NCBI RefSeq assembly: GCF_024171525.1 | Contig: NZ_JALJZY010000006.1 | Coordinates: forward strand, 1-64,000 | DNA from: Neisseriaceae bacterium HSC-16F19 | GTDB lineage: Bacteria; Pseudomonadota; Gammaproteobacteria; Burkholderiales; Neisseriaceae | Direction of reading: 5' to 3' | DNA length: 64,000 nucleotides | Part shown: piece after piece, positions 22,405 through 29,689 of the stretch | How the letters are laid out: each line of letters opens with the position of its first letter | Numbering within the stretch: position 1 is the stretch's first letter | Position numbers and translations under genes: made by a program | Notes under the pieces: generated by a model | What the model was told of the DNA's origin: nothing | The model's input: only the letters and a program-made list of their open reading frames with translations | The model's database searches: none

Positions 22405-23735
22405 GAGGCGGCTCCGGCGGCGGCTTTTTTGGGTTTGCGGCGGCGTTTGCGCGTGCTGCCCTGCGGGGCGGCGGGGGCGTGCTGAATCATGTGTTCGCGC
22501 TCGTCGGCCGAGGCTGCCTGAAACTGCGTCCACCAATCCGCCAATTCGCGTTCGACTTCGCCCTGTTCGGCGCGCAGCAGCAGGAAATCATAGGCGGCGC
22601 GGAATCGTGCTTGGGCGGCCAGGCGGAAAGGGCGGGCGCCGCGACGGTGCACAAACTGCGGCTGCAACACCCAGATTTCGCGCATGGTGGCGGTGTAGCG
22701 CTGCGGAATGCCCCAGCCGTTCATGCCGTCGCGCACATCTTGAATGGCGGCATTCAGCGCCGCCGCTTCGCTCATGCCGCCTTCGCGGTAGCGCAGCCAG
22801 GCCGCGGCCACCTGCGGCCACAGCACGGTGGCGAGCACAAAGCCCACCGACACCGGTTTGTCGGCACGCAGGCGCGCATCGGTACCGTCCAGCGCGCGGG
22901 CGACCAGATTGTCGGCCTCGACAGGCGCGCCTTCCAGCAGCGCATCCAAGAGCGGATGGGCGTGTCCGGCCAAGCCCAGCTCTTGCAGCTGGCGCAAACA
23001 GGCACGGGCATGGCCGGAAAAAACGATTTTCATCACTTCGTCAAACAGGCGCGCCACCGGCTCGCGGCGGATCAGATGGGCGCAGGCGGCAATGGGCGCG
23101 GCGGTGCGCTCGTCCACGGTAAAACCGAGCTTGCCGGACAGGCGCACCGCCCGCAGCATGCGCACCGGGTCTTCCTGATAGCGCGCCGCCGCCTCACCGA
23201 TCATCACCAGACGGCGCGCGCGGATGTCGGCCACACCGTGGTGATAATCGACCACCTCTTGGCGGATGGGGTTGTAATAGAGGGCATTGCAGGTGAAATC
23301 GCGCCGCGCGGCATCCTGGGCCTGGTTGCCGTAGGCATTGTCTTTCATGATGCGGCCGTGCTCGTTGTGATTGTGCACCTCGCCGCCGCGATAGGTGGTG
23401 ACTTCTATGGTTTCCGGCCCCACCATCACATGCACAATGGGGAAACGCCGCCCGATGATGCGGCTGCGGCGGAAGATTTTGCGCACTTCTTCGGGTGTGG
23501 CATCGGTGGCGATGTCGAAATCCTTGGGCTCTATGCCCAAGAGCAAATCGCGCACGGCGCCGCCGACCACCCAGGCATCGTAACCGGCCTGGTTTAAGCG
23601 GGTGACCACTTTTTCGGCGGCAAAACTGAGCTTGTCGGCACTGATGCGGTGCTCGGCAAAAGGCAGCACGGTTTTGTGCTGTGCGGGGTTGTGCTTGCCG
23701 CCGGGCAAAACTTTATGCAGCCATTTCTTCAACAT
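22401..23735 (-). CDS. pcnB: Poly(A) polymerase I
   Basis: A 444-residue class II nucleotidyltransferase that adds 3' poly(A) tails to RNA and promotes decay. The head domain has WVVGGAVRDLLLG, then KDFDIATDATPEEVRKIFRR with the two catalytic aspartates, then DAARRDFTCNALYY. Later come the PcnB-specific blocks VRMLRAVRLSGKLGF and the very basic C-terminus (RKRRRKPKK), a probable RNA-binding tail. The start MLKKWLHKVL is chosen because longer frames upstream are not family-like. A CCA-adding enzyme is less likely, because the basic tail and N-terminal extension fit PcnB. It is coupled to folK. Confidence 0.9.
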   Translation of the reverse strand: MLKKWLHKVLPGGKHNPAQHKTVLPFAEHRISADKLSFAAEKVVTRLNQAGYDAWVVGGAVRDLLLGIEPKDFDIATDATPEEVRKIFRRSRIIGRRFPIVHVMVGPETIEVTTYRGGEVHNHNEHGRIMKDNAYGNQAQDAARRDFTCNALYYNPIRQEVVDYHHGVADIRARRLVMIGEAAARYQEDPVRMLRAVRLSGKLGFTVDERTAAPIAACAHLIRREPVARLFDEVMKIVFSGHARACLRQLQELGLAGHAHPLLDALLEGAPVEADNLVARALDGTDARLRADKPVSVGFVLATVLWPQVAAAWLRYREGGMSEAAALNAAIQDVRDGMNGWGIPQRYTATMREIWVLQPQFVHRRGARPFRLAAQARFRAAYDFLLLRAEQGEVERELADWWTQFQAASADEREHMIQHAPAAPQGSTRKRRRKPKKAAAGAAS

Positions 23736-23927
23736 AGGGCAGGGTGGTGTGGTGGGTGGCGCTGTGCAAGGGATTGCCGCAGTGCGCAAAAAATGGCGCA
23801 TTATAGCAAAGAAAAGGCGGGCTTTTCTGCCGACTGCCGGGCCGGGCCGGGCTGCCTGCACCGAGTGCGGCATTTTTGCTAAAATACAGCCGTTAAATCA
23901 TTCACAAACATACACACAACAACGAAC

Positions 23928-24608
23928 ATGAAACCGACTCAAGCCGAAGTGACCCCCATCGACCGCCCTGAACTCATCCCGCCCGGCGGCGAGAAAAAAG
24001 TGCTGCTGCATTCCTGCTGCGCCCCCTGTTCGGGCGAGGTGATGGAAGCCATGCTCGCCTCCGGCATCGACTTCACCATCTACTTCTACAATCCCAATAT
24101 CCATCCCAAAAAAGAATACGAAATCCGCAAAAACGAAAACATCGCCTTTGCGAAGAAGCACGGCATACCGTTTATCGATGCCGATTACGATGTCGACAAT
24201 TGGTTTGAACGCGCCAAAGGCATGGAAATGGATCCCGAACGCGGCCGCCGCTGCACCATGTGTTTCGACATGCGTTTCGAGCGCACCGCCCTGTATGCCC
24301 ACGAGCACGGTTTTCCGGTGATCACCAGCTCGCTGGGCATTTCGCGCTGGAAAAACATGAATCAGATTAATGAGTGCGGCGTACGTGCGGCGGAAAAATA
24401 CCCTGGTCTGGTGTATTGGGAATACAACTGGCGCAAAGGCGGCGGCAGCGCACGCATGATTGAAATCAGCAAGCGCGAGCATTTTTATCAGCAGGAATAC
24501 TGCGGTTGCGCCTATTCGCTGCGCGACACCAACCACCACCGCAAATCGCAAGGACGGGCGCCGATTAAAATCGGCGTGAAATATTATGGAGATGAAGAAG
24601 AAGCCTGA
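23928..24608 (+). CDS. queH: Epoxyqueuosine reductase QueH
   Basis: A 226-residue DUF208 (QueH) protein. It catalyses the last step of queuosine biosynthesis in tRNA, reduction of epoxyqueuosine. The cysteine motifs expected to bind an Fe-S cluster are LLHSCCAPCSGE (CC-x-x-C near residue 30), RRCTMCFDMR (CxxC near residue 105) and EYCGCAYSL. LISS-like ITSSLGISRWKN and the YWEYNWRKGGGS block are also typical. TAAAAT at 23879-23884 is a possible -10 element. It has no operon partner. Confidence 0.92.
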   Translation: MKPTQAEVTPIDRPELIPPGGEKKVLLHSCCAPCSGEVMEAMLASGIDFTIYFYNPNIHPKKEYEIRKNENIAFAKKHGIPFIDADYDVDNWFERAKGMEMDPERGRRCTMCFDMRFERTALYAHEHGFPVITSSLGISRWKNMNQINECGVRAAEKYPGLVYWEYNWRKGGGSARMIEISKREHFYQQEYCGCAYSLRDTNHHRKSQGRAPIKIGVKYYGDEEEA

Positions 24609-24695
24609 TGGCGGGCTTGTTTAAGGTTTGTTGGGCATGAAAGCGGCTTTCAGGCAGCCTGAAAACCGTATGTGTATTCACGAAAAAGGCAATCT

Positions 24696-25016
24696 ATGAA
24701 TTTCAGCGACTACCTCGCCACTTTTCCTTCCGTAGACCATCTGCAAGGCTTGGATGTGCTCGATGCCGAAGGTGCGGTCATCCACCATATTCCCGCCGTG
24801 GCGGGCAAACTGGGTTCGCTGCGGCTTTATAACGCCTTGGCCGAACGCTTTGGCGGCGTACTCGATGCGGCCGCTGCCGAACAAGGCTTGCAGTGGTTTG
24901 CCGAACATGTGGCCGATGCGCGAACCAATCCGGGCAGGCATCCGAATGTGGATTTGCTGCTGGCGGTGGCGGCGGAAAAACGGCAATACCGTTTGCAGGC
25001 GAAAGCCAAGATTTAA
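24696..25016 (+). CDS. DUF2322 family protein
   Basis: A 106-residue small cytoplasmic protein. The N-terminal FPSVDHLQGLDVLDAEG and the HHIPAVAGKLGSLRLYNAL block match the DUF2322 family, which has no established function. The C-terminal HPNVDLLLAVA is also conserved in my recollection of the family. The start MNFSDYLATF is preferred over an upstream in-frame ATG. It is followed by a convergent uptake-sequence terminator. Confidence 0.8.
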   Translation: MNFSDYLATFPSVDHLQGLDVLDAEGAVIHHIPAVAGKLGSLRLYNALAERFGGVLDAAAAEQGLQWFAEHVADARTNPGRHPNVDLLLAVAAEKRQYRLQAKAKI

Positions 25017-25035
25017 TATAGTGTGGACGGCCAAA

Positions 25036-25064
25036 AGGCTGCCTGAAAATATTTCAGGCAGCCT
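25036..25064. terminator. Inverted uptake-sequence pair between convergent genes
   Basis: AGGCTGCCTGAA (25036-25047) and TTCAGGCAGCCT (25053-25064) form a 12-bp stem with AAAA and TTTTT flanks. It can terminate the DUF2322 gene and dusC. Confidence 0.85.
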
Positions 25065-25092
25065 TTTTAAATAAAGAGGCTACGGGTGGGTG

Positions 25093-26070
25093 TCAGTCCT
25101 GTGCCAGGGCGGCTGCTACTGCGGCATTGTCTTTCAGGCGGCGGATGCGCTCGAACAGTACGGCGGCTTCGGGGTAGGCCTGTTTCATCATGCCCAGCCA
25201 TTGTTTGAGCCGGGCTTGGGCGTAGGTGTTGGCGGCCTCTTTTCCACAGCTGATGTCAAAAAACAGCCGGATCCACGGCATCAGTTGCGGCCAGTTCAAG
25301 GGGCGTACTTCGCGGCCGCATTCGAAATCGGCTATCTGCCGTGCCAAATCGGGTACGATGACGGCGCCGCGGCCGATCATAATGCGGCTGCAGCCGCTGA
25401 CTTCTTTGATGGCGCGGTAGTCAGCCAGGCTGAATACGTCGCCGTTGGCAGTGACCGGAATAGACACGGTTTCGCGGATGCGGGCCACCCAGTTCCAGTG
25501 TGCGGGCGGGGTATAGCCTTCTGCTTTGGTGCGGGCGTGTACGGTGAGTGCTTGGGCACCGCCGTTTTCTATGGCGCGGGCGCAGGCTAGTGCGGGGGTT
25601 TTGTCTGCGTAGCCGAGACGCATTTTGGCACTCAGGCGGATGTGCCCGGGCAGCCTCTGGCGCAGGGTGTGCACGATGTGTTCGATCAATTGCGGCTGTT
25701 GCAGCAGTACGGCACCGCCGGCGTGTTTGTTGACGGTGGGGGCGGGGCAGCCGAAATTGAGGTCTATGCACTCGGCGCCGTAGCGCACGGCATTGAGTGC
25801 GTTCACCGCCATATTGTCGGCATCGCTGCCCAAGAGCTGCAGAGTCACCGGTATGCCTGCCGGTGTGCGGTTGCCGTTGGCCAGTTCGGGCATGTATTTG
25901 AGCCAGGTGGGGCGGTTGTGGACGGTGTGGGTGATGCGGACAAACTCGGTCACACATTCGTCGAAGCCGCCGATGCGTGTGAGCAGGTCGCGCATCACCG
26001 GGTCTGCCAGACCCTGCATGGGGGCCAGCACGAGGTGGTGGGCGGGTGTGGGGGCTTGTTGGGTGTGCAT
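25093..26070 (-). CDS. dusC: tRNA-dihydrouridine synthase (DusC type)
   Basis: A 325-residue flavin enzyme reducing specific uridines in tRNA to dihydrouridine. The FMN barrel begins VLAPMQGLADPVMRDLL. The catalytic cysteine is in DLNFGCPAPTVNKHAGG, KMRLGY follows, then HARTKAEGY, then IPVTANGDVFS and the phosphate-binding MIGRGAV. The DLNFGCPAPTVN wording and the short C-terminal helical domain suit DusC rather than DusA or DusB. An uptake-sequence terminator lies between it and rluB. Confidence 0.9.
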   Translation of the reverse strand: MHTQQAPTPAHHLVLAPMQGLADPVMRDLLTRIGGFDECVTEFVRITHTVHNRPTWLKYMPELANGNRTPAGIPVTLQLLGSDADNMAVNALNAVRYGAECIDLNFGCPAPTVNKHAGGAVLLQQPQLIEHIVHTLRQRLPGHIRLSAKMRLGYADKTPALACARAIENGGAQALTVHARTKAEGYTPPAHWNWVARIRETVSIPVTANGDVFSLADYRAIKEVSGCSRIMIGRGAVIVPDLARQIADFECGREVRPLNWPQLMPWIRLFFDISCGKEAANTYAQARLKQWLGMMKQAYPEAAVLFERIRRLKDNAAVAAALAQD

Positions 26071-26092
26071 GCTTGGCGTTGTTTGCGGCCGC

Positions 26093-26131
26093 AGGCTGCC
26101 TGAAAAAACACAATGCTGTTTTCAGGCAGCC
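26093..26131. terminator. Inverted uptake-sequence pair between rluB and dusC
   Basis: AGGCTGCCTGAA (26093-26104) and an 11-of-12 complement (26121-26131) with a 16-base loop. It lies downstream of rluB and upstream of dusC, both on the minus strand. Confidence 0.6.
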
Positions 26132-26152
26132 CTGGCGGCATCGGGCGTGGTT

Positions 26153-27169
26153 TTATCGGTGGCCGGGACGGCGGCGGCGTTCGCCCGGAATCGGCAAATC
26201 CGCCCAACGCATGATGTTGGCCACTTCAAATTCGTTCAATTCGTAAAACTGGCCGCGTTTCAGACGCGCAGGCAGGCCGACGGGGCCGAAGCGGATGCGC
26301 ACCAATCGGCTCACGGTAAGGCCCTGGCTTTCAAACAGGCGGCGCACTTCGCGGTTGCGGCCTTCTTTAATCACCACGTTATACCATTTGTTCATGCCTT
26401 CGCCGCCTTGGGCCAGAATGCGCTCAACCTTGGCAGGGCCGTCTTCCAAGAGCACGCCTTCCTGTAGGGCGCGGCATTGTTCGTCGCTCAATTCGCCCAG
26501 CACGCGCACGGCGTATTCGCGCTCGACTTCAAAACTGGGATGGGCAAAGCGGTTGACCAGTTCGCCGGAGGTGGTGAGGATGATGAGGCCGCTGGTATTG
26601 ATGTCCAAACGGCCGATGGCCACCCAGCGGCTGCTGGCAGCCTGCGGCAGGCGGTCGAAAATGCTGACGCGCCCTTGCGGGTCGTCGCGGGAAACGATTT
26701 CGCCTTCCTGTTTGTAATACAGCAGGATGCGCGGCAGGCGGTCGGGCCATTTCAGCTTCACGGCCTGGCCTTTCACCAATACTTGGTCGTCGGGGCCGAT
26801 TTTGTCGCCCAGTTGGGCCACTTTGCCGTTTACTTTCACCCAGCCCTGGGTAATCCAGTCTTCCATTTCGCGGCGCGAACCCACGCCGGAGGCGGCCAGG
26901 GCTTTTTGCAGGCGCACGGGTTCGAAACTTTCCAAATCAAAGCGCTGCTTTTTCAAATCGCGGGCGCGTTGCTGGATGTTTTGGTTGGGGCCGCGCACCA
27001 CCAGTTTGCGCGCACGGCTGCCGCGCACCGGTACTTTGGGTGCGGCGGCTTCGCTGGGTTCGGTGCGCTGGGGTTTGCGTTTGGGGGTGCTTTTGCGGCG
27101 ACTGCCTGAAGCGGACGTGGTGACGTTGTCGCGGAATTCGCGTTTGCTTTGGGGTTTGCGGGTACTCAT
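26153..27169 (-). CDS. rluB: 23S rRNA pseudouridine synthase RluB
   Basis: A 338-residue RsuA-family pseudouridine synthase. A long basic N-terminal extension (about 85 residues, KPQSKREF..., RRKSTPKRKPQRTE) precedes the S4 domain (VRLQKALAASGVGSRREMEDWI). The catalytic aspartate is in the motif VAIGRLDINTSGLIILT. The C-terminus has NRQVRRLF-like GRNREVRRLFESQGL and ends in RERRRRPGHR-like basic residues. RluB modifies U2605 of 23S rRNA in E. coli. RluF or RluE would lack this layout. The basic ends probably bind rRNA. Confidence 0.87.
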   Translation of the reverse strand: MSTRKPQSKREFRDNVTTSASGSRRKSTPKRKPQRTEPSEAAAPKVPVRGSRARKLVVRGPNQNIQQRARDLKKQRFDLESFEPVRLQKALAASGVGSRREMEDWITQGWVKVNGKVAQLGDKIGPDDQVLVKGQAVKLKWPDRLPRILLYYKQEGEIVSRDDPQGRVSIFDRLPQAASSRWVAIGRLDINTSGLIILTTSGELVNRFAHPSFEVEREYAVRVLGELSDEQCRALQEGVLLEDGPAKVERILAQGGEGMNKWYNVVIKEGRNREVRRLFESQGLTVSRLVRIRFGPVGLPARLKRGQFYELNEFEVANIMRWADLPIPGERRRRPGHR

Positions 27170-27658
27170 AACTTCCTAACCTGATTGTTCGGTTCTTCTG
27201 CGGCGGTGTGCGGCAGGCAAGGGCGTATTGTAGCCTGTGCGGCGGCAGGCTGCCCGGTTATTTGCCTGTCCGGCGGTACGACGGCGGCTCAATTTCGGAC
27301 AAATTGCGGCATCTGCAATGTGGGAGGGCGCTTGGACGAGGCGGCGTGTGTGGTATGAAAAGAACAGCGCCTGTGCGGCTGTGGTGATAAAAATAAACGG
27401 TTTTTCTTTTCAATAAAGGGAATTGGAACGGGCTGTGATTAAAAACAAAAGCATACGAATAGTATTTTGAATTTAAATAAGTTTAATGAAATTTAATCCG
27501 ACTGTCGACGTGCGCCTGTCAGGACGCAGGCGGTCGGATATTGTAACAAAGAGCGTAAGTGCAGGTCATGTTGGCAGCCGAAATGCTTAACTCTTCCGGC
27601 CGGATTATCCTGTAATGGTGAAGTTTGCCGTTATAATGACCTTCTTAATGCAGATTAA
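27170..27658. other. Intergenic region upstream of the secretion locus, 489 bases
   Basis: No gene is visible. The first half is GC-rich. From about 27380 the sequence becomes AT-rich (AAAAATAAACGG, TTTAAATAAGTTTAATG). At 27496-27539 two nested stems are possible: ATCCGAC/GTCGGAT enclosing CGCCTG/CAGGCG. A TATAAT lies 22 bases before the TolC-like ATG. The region is long enough to hold a regulated promoter for the secretion operon. Confidence 0.4.
27632..27637 (+). promoter_or_regulatory. Candidate -10 element of the secretion operon
   Basis: A perfect TATAAT at 27632-27637 precedes the first gene by 22 bases. No good -35 lies 16-18 bases upstream, so an activator may be needed or the true promoter is elsewhere. 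Confidence 0.35.
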
Positions 27659-29689
27659 ATGGAATCAACCTTGTCCACATTTGCGTCTTCTTTTGTACGA
27701 TTGCGCCGCTTGGGCTGCCTGATTTTTGCAGGCTTGGCCGTGCCGCTGCATGCGCAGTCGCTACAGTCCATTCTGGCCGATGCCTTGGTGAACGATCCGC
27801 AGCTGCTGGAAGCCAAAGCCAATGAAATCGGCGCACACAATGCCATGAAAGCCACCCGCGCCGGGCATTATCCGGTCTTGTCCATGGTCGGCAACCAGAT
27901 GATTGCACGGGAAGATCAGGGTGCTGCCGATGCCCGCCGCTTCAATCCGGGGCTGCGCGGCACATTGAATATCTATTCTTGGGGCGGTATCAGCGCTGCA
28001 GTCAAACGGGATAAAGAAAAAGAGCGCTATTTCCACCACAAATACGATGAAACCCGCGAAGAGCTGGGCAATACCATCGGCCAGCTGTATTTGGAAGCCA
28101 TACGGGCGCAAGAATCGCTGCGTGTGTTCGAGCAAAACCTCAAACGCCACGACAAAATCATTCATGATCTGGAAATCATCGTCAAACACGATGCCGGACG
28201 CCGTTCCGAGCTGACCCAGGCCAAATCACGCCGCTTGCAGGTGGAATCCAATATGGCGCAGGTGCGCCGCAGCATGGATTTGGCACTCAGCCGCCTGTCG
28301 CGCTATACCACCCAGCAGGTGCAGGAGAGCGGACTGAAGGCGCCGTTTACCGATCTGACACCTGAAGAAATCGTCAGCCGTTACCGCAATCCGGATCTGA
28401 CATCCACACCCAGCTATCAGGCACAGGAAGCCGAGCTGCAAAGTGCCCGTGCCAATGTGAAAGTGAGCAAGGCGGCCCGTTTGCCGGCGCTTAATCTGGA
28501 AGGCCAGGCTACGCGCGACAACAAAGAAGTCTATCTGAATTTTTCGTGGAATATTTTTGACCAGGCGGCCAAGTACTCTGTGGCTCAAAATGCCCAAACC
28601 ATGATTGCTGCCGAATCGCGGCTTAATCAGATGTTGCGGGAAGTGACCGAAAAATCCCGCACCGCCGAAACCGACATGCAGCAAAGCAACCGCCGTGCAG
28701 CGCTGACCAAGGCGCAGATTGCGGCACAGCAGCAGGTGGTCAAAGCCTATGAGCTGCAATTCAAGATTGCCCGCCGCAGTCTGATTGACGTGCTGGATTC
28801 CTATAACGAATTGTCCGGCGTGGAAATGACCCATGTGACTGCGCAAAACGATTACCGCGATGCGGCCTTGTCTTATTTGCGTGCGCAGGCACAGATTTTT
28901 AATTGGGCCAGCAGTTTGACGGCCGCCGGTGGCAAAGAGCAGGTCAAAGCCACTGCCACCGTACCTTTGGCCGATGCGGCGGATCAAGCCGATACTGTAA
29001 GCATACAAGATGTAAAAGCCAAAGAAAAAGCCGCTAGGGCTGCGCCGGTACAGCCCGCGGCACCGGCGGTATCGGCAGTAAAACGAGCGGCAGCACCTGC
29101 GGCAGCCGCCATCGAGCCGTTTGTTTTCACCGAAACCCAATTTCAGGCAGCCTCGGTACAGGCTGAAAAACCGCAAACCGTCCCGGTGGCTGAGGCCAAG
29201 CCTGCCAGGACCGCTGTTGCGGTGCCGGTTGAAACCAAAGCAGCACCCCAAACGGCGGCTGACCAAGCAGTGATGCCTCCGGCCGATACCGCGGCCAAGG
29301 CGGATAAAATCCTTGCGCCTGCCCAAGCCGCACCGGCAGCCGTTGTGGCTGTGCCGATGGCGGAAACGCCGTTGCAAGCAAAAGCGTCCAAACGTGCGGC
29401 AGCGTCGGTTGTCAAACCTGCGGCCTTGCCGGGTGAGGTGCCATTGCAGCCGGTGGCCGCTGCCAAAGATTTGCTGTCCGAGCCGCAGCCGCTGTTGCCG
29501 AAATCCACAGCCCCGGGCGAGCAAAGACTGGTGCCGACCAATGCCCCCGCAGACAGCCTGGATCTCTACATCAATGATCTGATCAAGCAGAAACCGGCCA
29601 AGCAAAAGCCCTCCCGCAAGTCTGCCGCTGAAGGCGACAGCCTGGACCAATACATCAATAACTTTTTACAGACACCGCGCAAATCATGA
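27659..29689 (+). CDS. TolC-family outer membrane channel of a type I secretion system, with long C-terminal tail
   Basis: A 676-residue protein. A signal peptide (LGCLIFAGLAVPLHAQ, cleaved near residue 33) is followed by a TolC/OEP region to about residue 425. The channel region includes the two repeats beginning SLQSILADALVNDPQLLEAKA and YQAQEAELQSARANVKVSKAARLPALNLEGQ, and long helices such as AAQQQVVKAYELQFKIARRSLIDVLDS. This is the AggA/LapE pattern. Unusually, about 250 residues rich in Ala, Pro, Lys and Val follow. The tail ends with two copies of DSLDxYIN (residues 632 and 660). Two Gly-free low-complexity stretches and one internal uptake sequence (near 29140) lie in the tail. It overlaps the exporter gene by ATGA. 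Confidence 0.85.
   Translation: MESTLSTFASSFVRLRRLGCLIFAGLAVPLHAQSLQSILADALVNDPQLLEAKANEIGAHNAMKATRAGHYPVLSMVGNQMIAREDQGAADARRFNPGLRGTLNIYSWGGISAAVKRDKEKERYFHHKYDETREELGNTIGQLYLEAIRAQESLRVFEQNLKRHDKIIHDLEIIVKHDAGRRSELTQAKSRRLQVESNMAQVRRSMDLALSRLSRYTTQQVQESGLKAPFTDLTPEEIVSRYRNPDLTSTPSYQAQEAELQSARANVKVSKAARLPALNLEGQATRDNKEVYLNFSWNIFDQAAKYSVAQNAQTMIAAESRLNQMLREVTEKSRTAETDMQQSNRRAALTKAQIAAQQQVVKAYELQFKIARRSLIDVLDSYNELSGVEMTHVTAQNDYRDAALSYLRAQAQIFNWASSLTAAGGKEQVKATATVPLADAADQADTVSIQDVKAKEKAARAAPVQPAAPAVSAVKRAAAPAAAAIEPFVFTETQFQAASVQAEKPQTVPVAEAKPARTAVAVPVETKAAPQTAADQAVMPPADTAAKADKILAPAQAAPAAVVAVPMAETPLQAKASKRAAASVVKPAALPGEVPLQPVAAAKDLLSEPQPLLPKSTAPGEQRLVPTNAPADSLDLYINDLIKQKPAKQKPSRKSAAEGDSLDQYINNFLQTPRKS
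29552..29668 (+). repeat. Duplicated DSLDxYIN motif at the C-terminus of the TolC-like protein
   Basis: DSLDLYINDLI (29552-29584) and DSLDQYINNFL (29636-29668) are separated by 17 mostly basic residues. Both look like short amphipathic helices at the end of a disordered tail. A docking role is possible but not shown. Confidence 0.6.
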
